DNA of 64,000 bases from G965197715 sp965247615. GTDB lineage: Bacteria; Chloroflexota; Dehalococcoidia; Lucifugimonadales; UBA1127. Within the stretch, counting starts at the first letter, position 1, and each line of letters starts with the position of its first letter. The notes beneath the pieces are model-generated. The model made no database searches. It was not told the DNA's origin and saw only the letters and a program-made list of their open reading frames with translations. The stretch is from positions 558,001 to 622,000 of the forward strand of contig OZ252022.1 in NCBI GenBank assembly GCA_965247615.1, written 5' to 3'. A program made the position numbers and the translations under genes. Of the stretch, positions 63,601 to 64,000 are shown piece by piece.

Positions 63601-64000
63601 GCGATTGCGGTGAAGGCCGGCTGGAACCTGGTGCCGGTGCTGACCTACCAGTCGCCTCTGCCCGGCGACCCGCCCGGGTCCGGTGGCGTATCCGCTGACG
63701 ACTACCTGGGCGCGCTCCGGAACGCGCAGGGCGATGCGGCCTGGCTGCGTGCCCTGCTCTGGGACACCACCAGCCAGACCTGGACCTCGGTGGCCCCGAA
63801 CGACACCGTGACCCTCAGGCTCGGTGACACGAACCCGTGCACCGACGAGGCCCTGGACGCCGCGGCCGTGGAGAGCGGCGAGGAGCCCTGCCAGGCGCAG
63901 CAGACCGACCACTACAACGACGCAGATGACAGCGGCTCGTTCAACGACGGCGACACGGTGATCATGGAACGCCACCTGCCGCTCGGCGCGGGCCTCTGGG
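60601..64000 (+). CDS. Very large secreted protein with GWNLISLP-type repeats (3' end outside window)
   Basis: A frame open for more than 1130 codons starts at an ATG 2 bp after GGAGAAGG and runs off the window. Residues 1 to about 33 form a signal peptide ('ALFALALLVGVFGLNTQPTQ' then A). The body is Asp/Thr/Val-rich and beta-predicted, with Ig-like or bacterial surface-layer character ('VLVVFNEAGGLDVGSVDASD', 'VRDVAGNSASSATIPLADG', 'FRAADEAGNVSLNAG'). Near residue 905 comes 'LDPGWNLISLPFQPA' and about 100 residues later 'VKAGWNLVPVLTYQS', a repeat motif seen in secreted proteins of environmental bacteria. It has few Lys and many Asp, fitting a Ca2+-rich surface protein. The family is not recognised; it may be an S-layer or adhesin protein. 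Confidence 0.8.
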   Translation, partial: MRTGVIKASAALFALALLVGVFGLNTQPTQAILVVDISSDWASVPAARAGYTVGALSGATGLVTQGGENTEAAIRLGAVVNADGETTLNLLRFLVGGDLKGDWLEVLSGPGAGKAGYIKAHDRVDAVPNTHATGDNSRNAYGAITFDGTPGLSLATTDLADGTVFQIVEENPTRTVALEIYHDDVTDGAPVVIGVQNSGVGESKDFSYVWAGTSVGASSGAPAIFKFDLAARNKFGTRTVAGVATTDGTTATVLDSDRDEPDGYWVGRTITVGDEERLITGFVSSTGSIAVTPAFGTVVVASTAYTINIVEVPAYEDQTATFQYSIYRRPTTTDKIGPIISSVSPVKGAVVQDGEIVFQADIIDVSSGFTSDEDNLEAETAIADGWIALEVLGNIIAGDDVTWTKISDGWRMTYESSYGTPDQTVPLPWRIIARDRAGAQSIQDHTSSSNLITVDGDDPEAVTTGSRAGVPGGITLQSRTGDNWRASNKENERWRSGGTGSHIVPIRKKSENRRGVLVVFNEAGGLDVGSVDASDFSVDGQTPSSVTVVDVIEDSKSAPDSKVRRPQEVFLLMAANLPSDGKDADDNRLEVVLSGTVRDVAGNSASSATIPLADGIPPRVTVVIDDADMFDQEEVTVQVSVDETLLAAPTLTVRQSISTSLNDADENVSTRFVSPVVNNTASQAYEVDIAVDDSGAVPEPNQAALISIVVNALDVASNEEEVGDDDDWTQAGAFTFELDPELNNSREPAITVAGQKIFGGKMIDAKGAVTSDDAEIEAVDPLLITIDFSRECAEDLLDGNTTDGCQDGGEEKEYAGDSHKTVQLSGVDVDVDLADGSGASPDFSVSSSDNITYTLSVRNPPVGDYTVSFRAADEAGNVSLNAGAAIADTLESEFVVKAAVATELRLDPGWNLISLPFQPANPSINSVLPENHPASLVMSYDNASGLWVVSRRDPGTGMFTGDVSQLVATTAYFVFTDSLEPIKLIRPGLATAAAAPAIPSAIAVKAGWNLVPVLTYQSPLPGDPPGSGGVSADDYLGALRNAQGDAAWLRALLWDTTSQTWTSVAPNDTVTLRLGDTNPCTDEALDAAAVESGEEPCQAQQTDHYNDADDSGSFNDGDTVIMERHLPLGAGLW

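Overview
This is GC-rich bacterial chromosome with no rRNA genes and no CRISPR array. The gene content suggests a Chloroflexota lineage near Dehalococcoidia/SAR202. The clues are one unbroken str-S10-spc-alpha ribosomal block, zinc-binding (Cys-containing) uS4, uS14 and bL36, short MetE-like methyltransferases without the N-terminal half, a Rex repressor, CaiB/BaiF and Asp/Glu-racemase-type catabolic genes, and very large secreted cadherin/LRR/EF-hand proteins. This placement is inferred from content, not from a phylogeny.

Layout. Positions 1-9.4 kb are accessory metabolism and signalling: a CoA-transferase cut by the window edge, a tandem pair of racemase-like genes, a membrane molybdopterin oxidoreductase, a TetR remnant, an ArsB/NhaD-type permease, and a divergent pair made of a von Willebrand lipoprotein and an HTH-TM-TPR membrane regulator. 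Positions 9.4-12.5 kb are a decayed island next to tRNA-Asn. It holds a DUF262 plus HEPN pair, with both reading frames broken, between 20-bp imperfect direct repeats. Beyond it lie an IS5-type transposase tail and a broken PP2C-type phosphatase fragment. Positions 12.7-33.7 kb are the ribosomal superoperon, from a clear promoter upstream of rpsL to a strong terminator after rpsI; it includes fusA, secY, adk, map, infA, rpoA and truA, but no tuf. A bifunctional-nuclease gene with its own promoter and terminator follows, then an IS5 remnant.

Positions 35.3-40.1 kb encode a huge secreted LRR/Calx-beta/cadherin protein. Its signal peptide is knocked out of frame by an exact 41-bp copy of a sequence found 0.4 kb downstream. 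Positions 40.5-47.6 kb are the F1Fo ATP synthase operon (I-B-[small membrane ORF]-E-F-H-A-G-D-C). Positions 47.9-59.9 kb carry two MetE-like proteins, a PEP-mutase-family enzyme, rex with a candidate operator, an NDUFA9-like dehydrogenase, folC, fabF, pyrG, fsa and rho. A MITE-like inverted repeat and the first 3.4 kb of a giant secreted protein that runs off the window complete the sequence.

A recurring theme is single-base frame breaks, several in homopolymers, inside genes that otherwise look well conserved (DUF262, HEPN, the uS17 tail, the NDUFA9-like gene, the LRR protein). The sequence alone cannot separate assembly error from real decay. The best candidates for new biology are the repeat-flanked DUF262-HEPN cassette, the HTH-TolB-like-TPR regulator facing a VWA lipoprotein, the 32-residue membrane ORF in the ATP synthase operon, and the long acidic tail on uS17.
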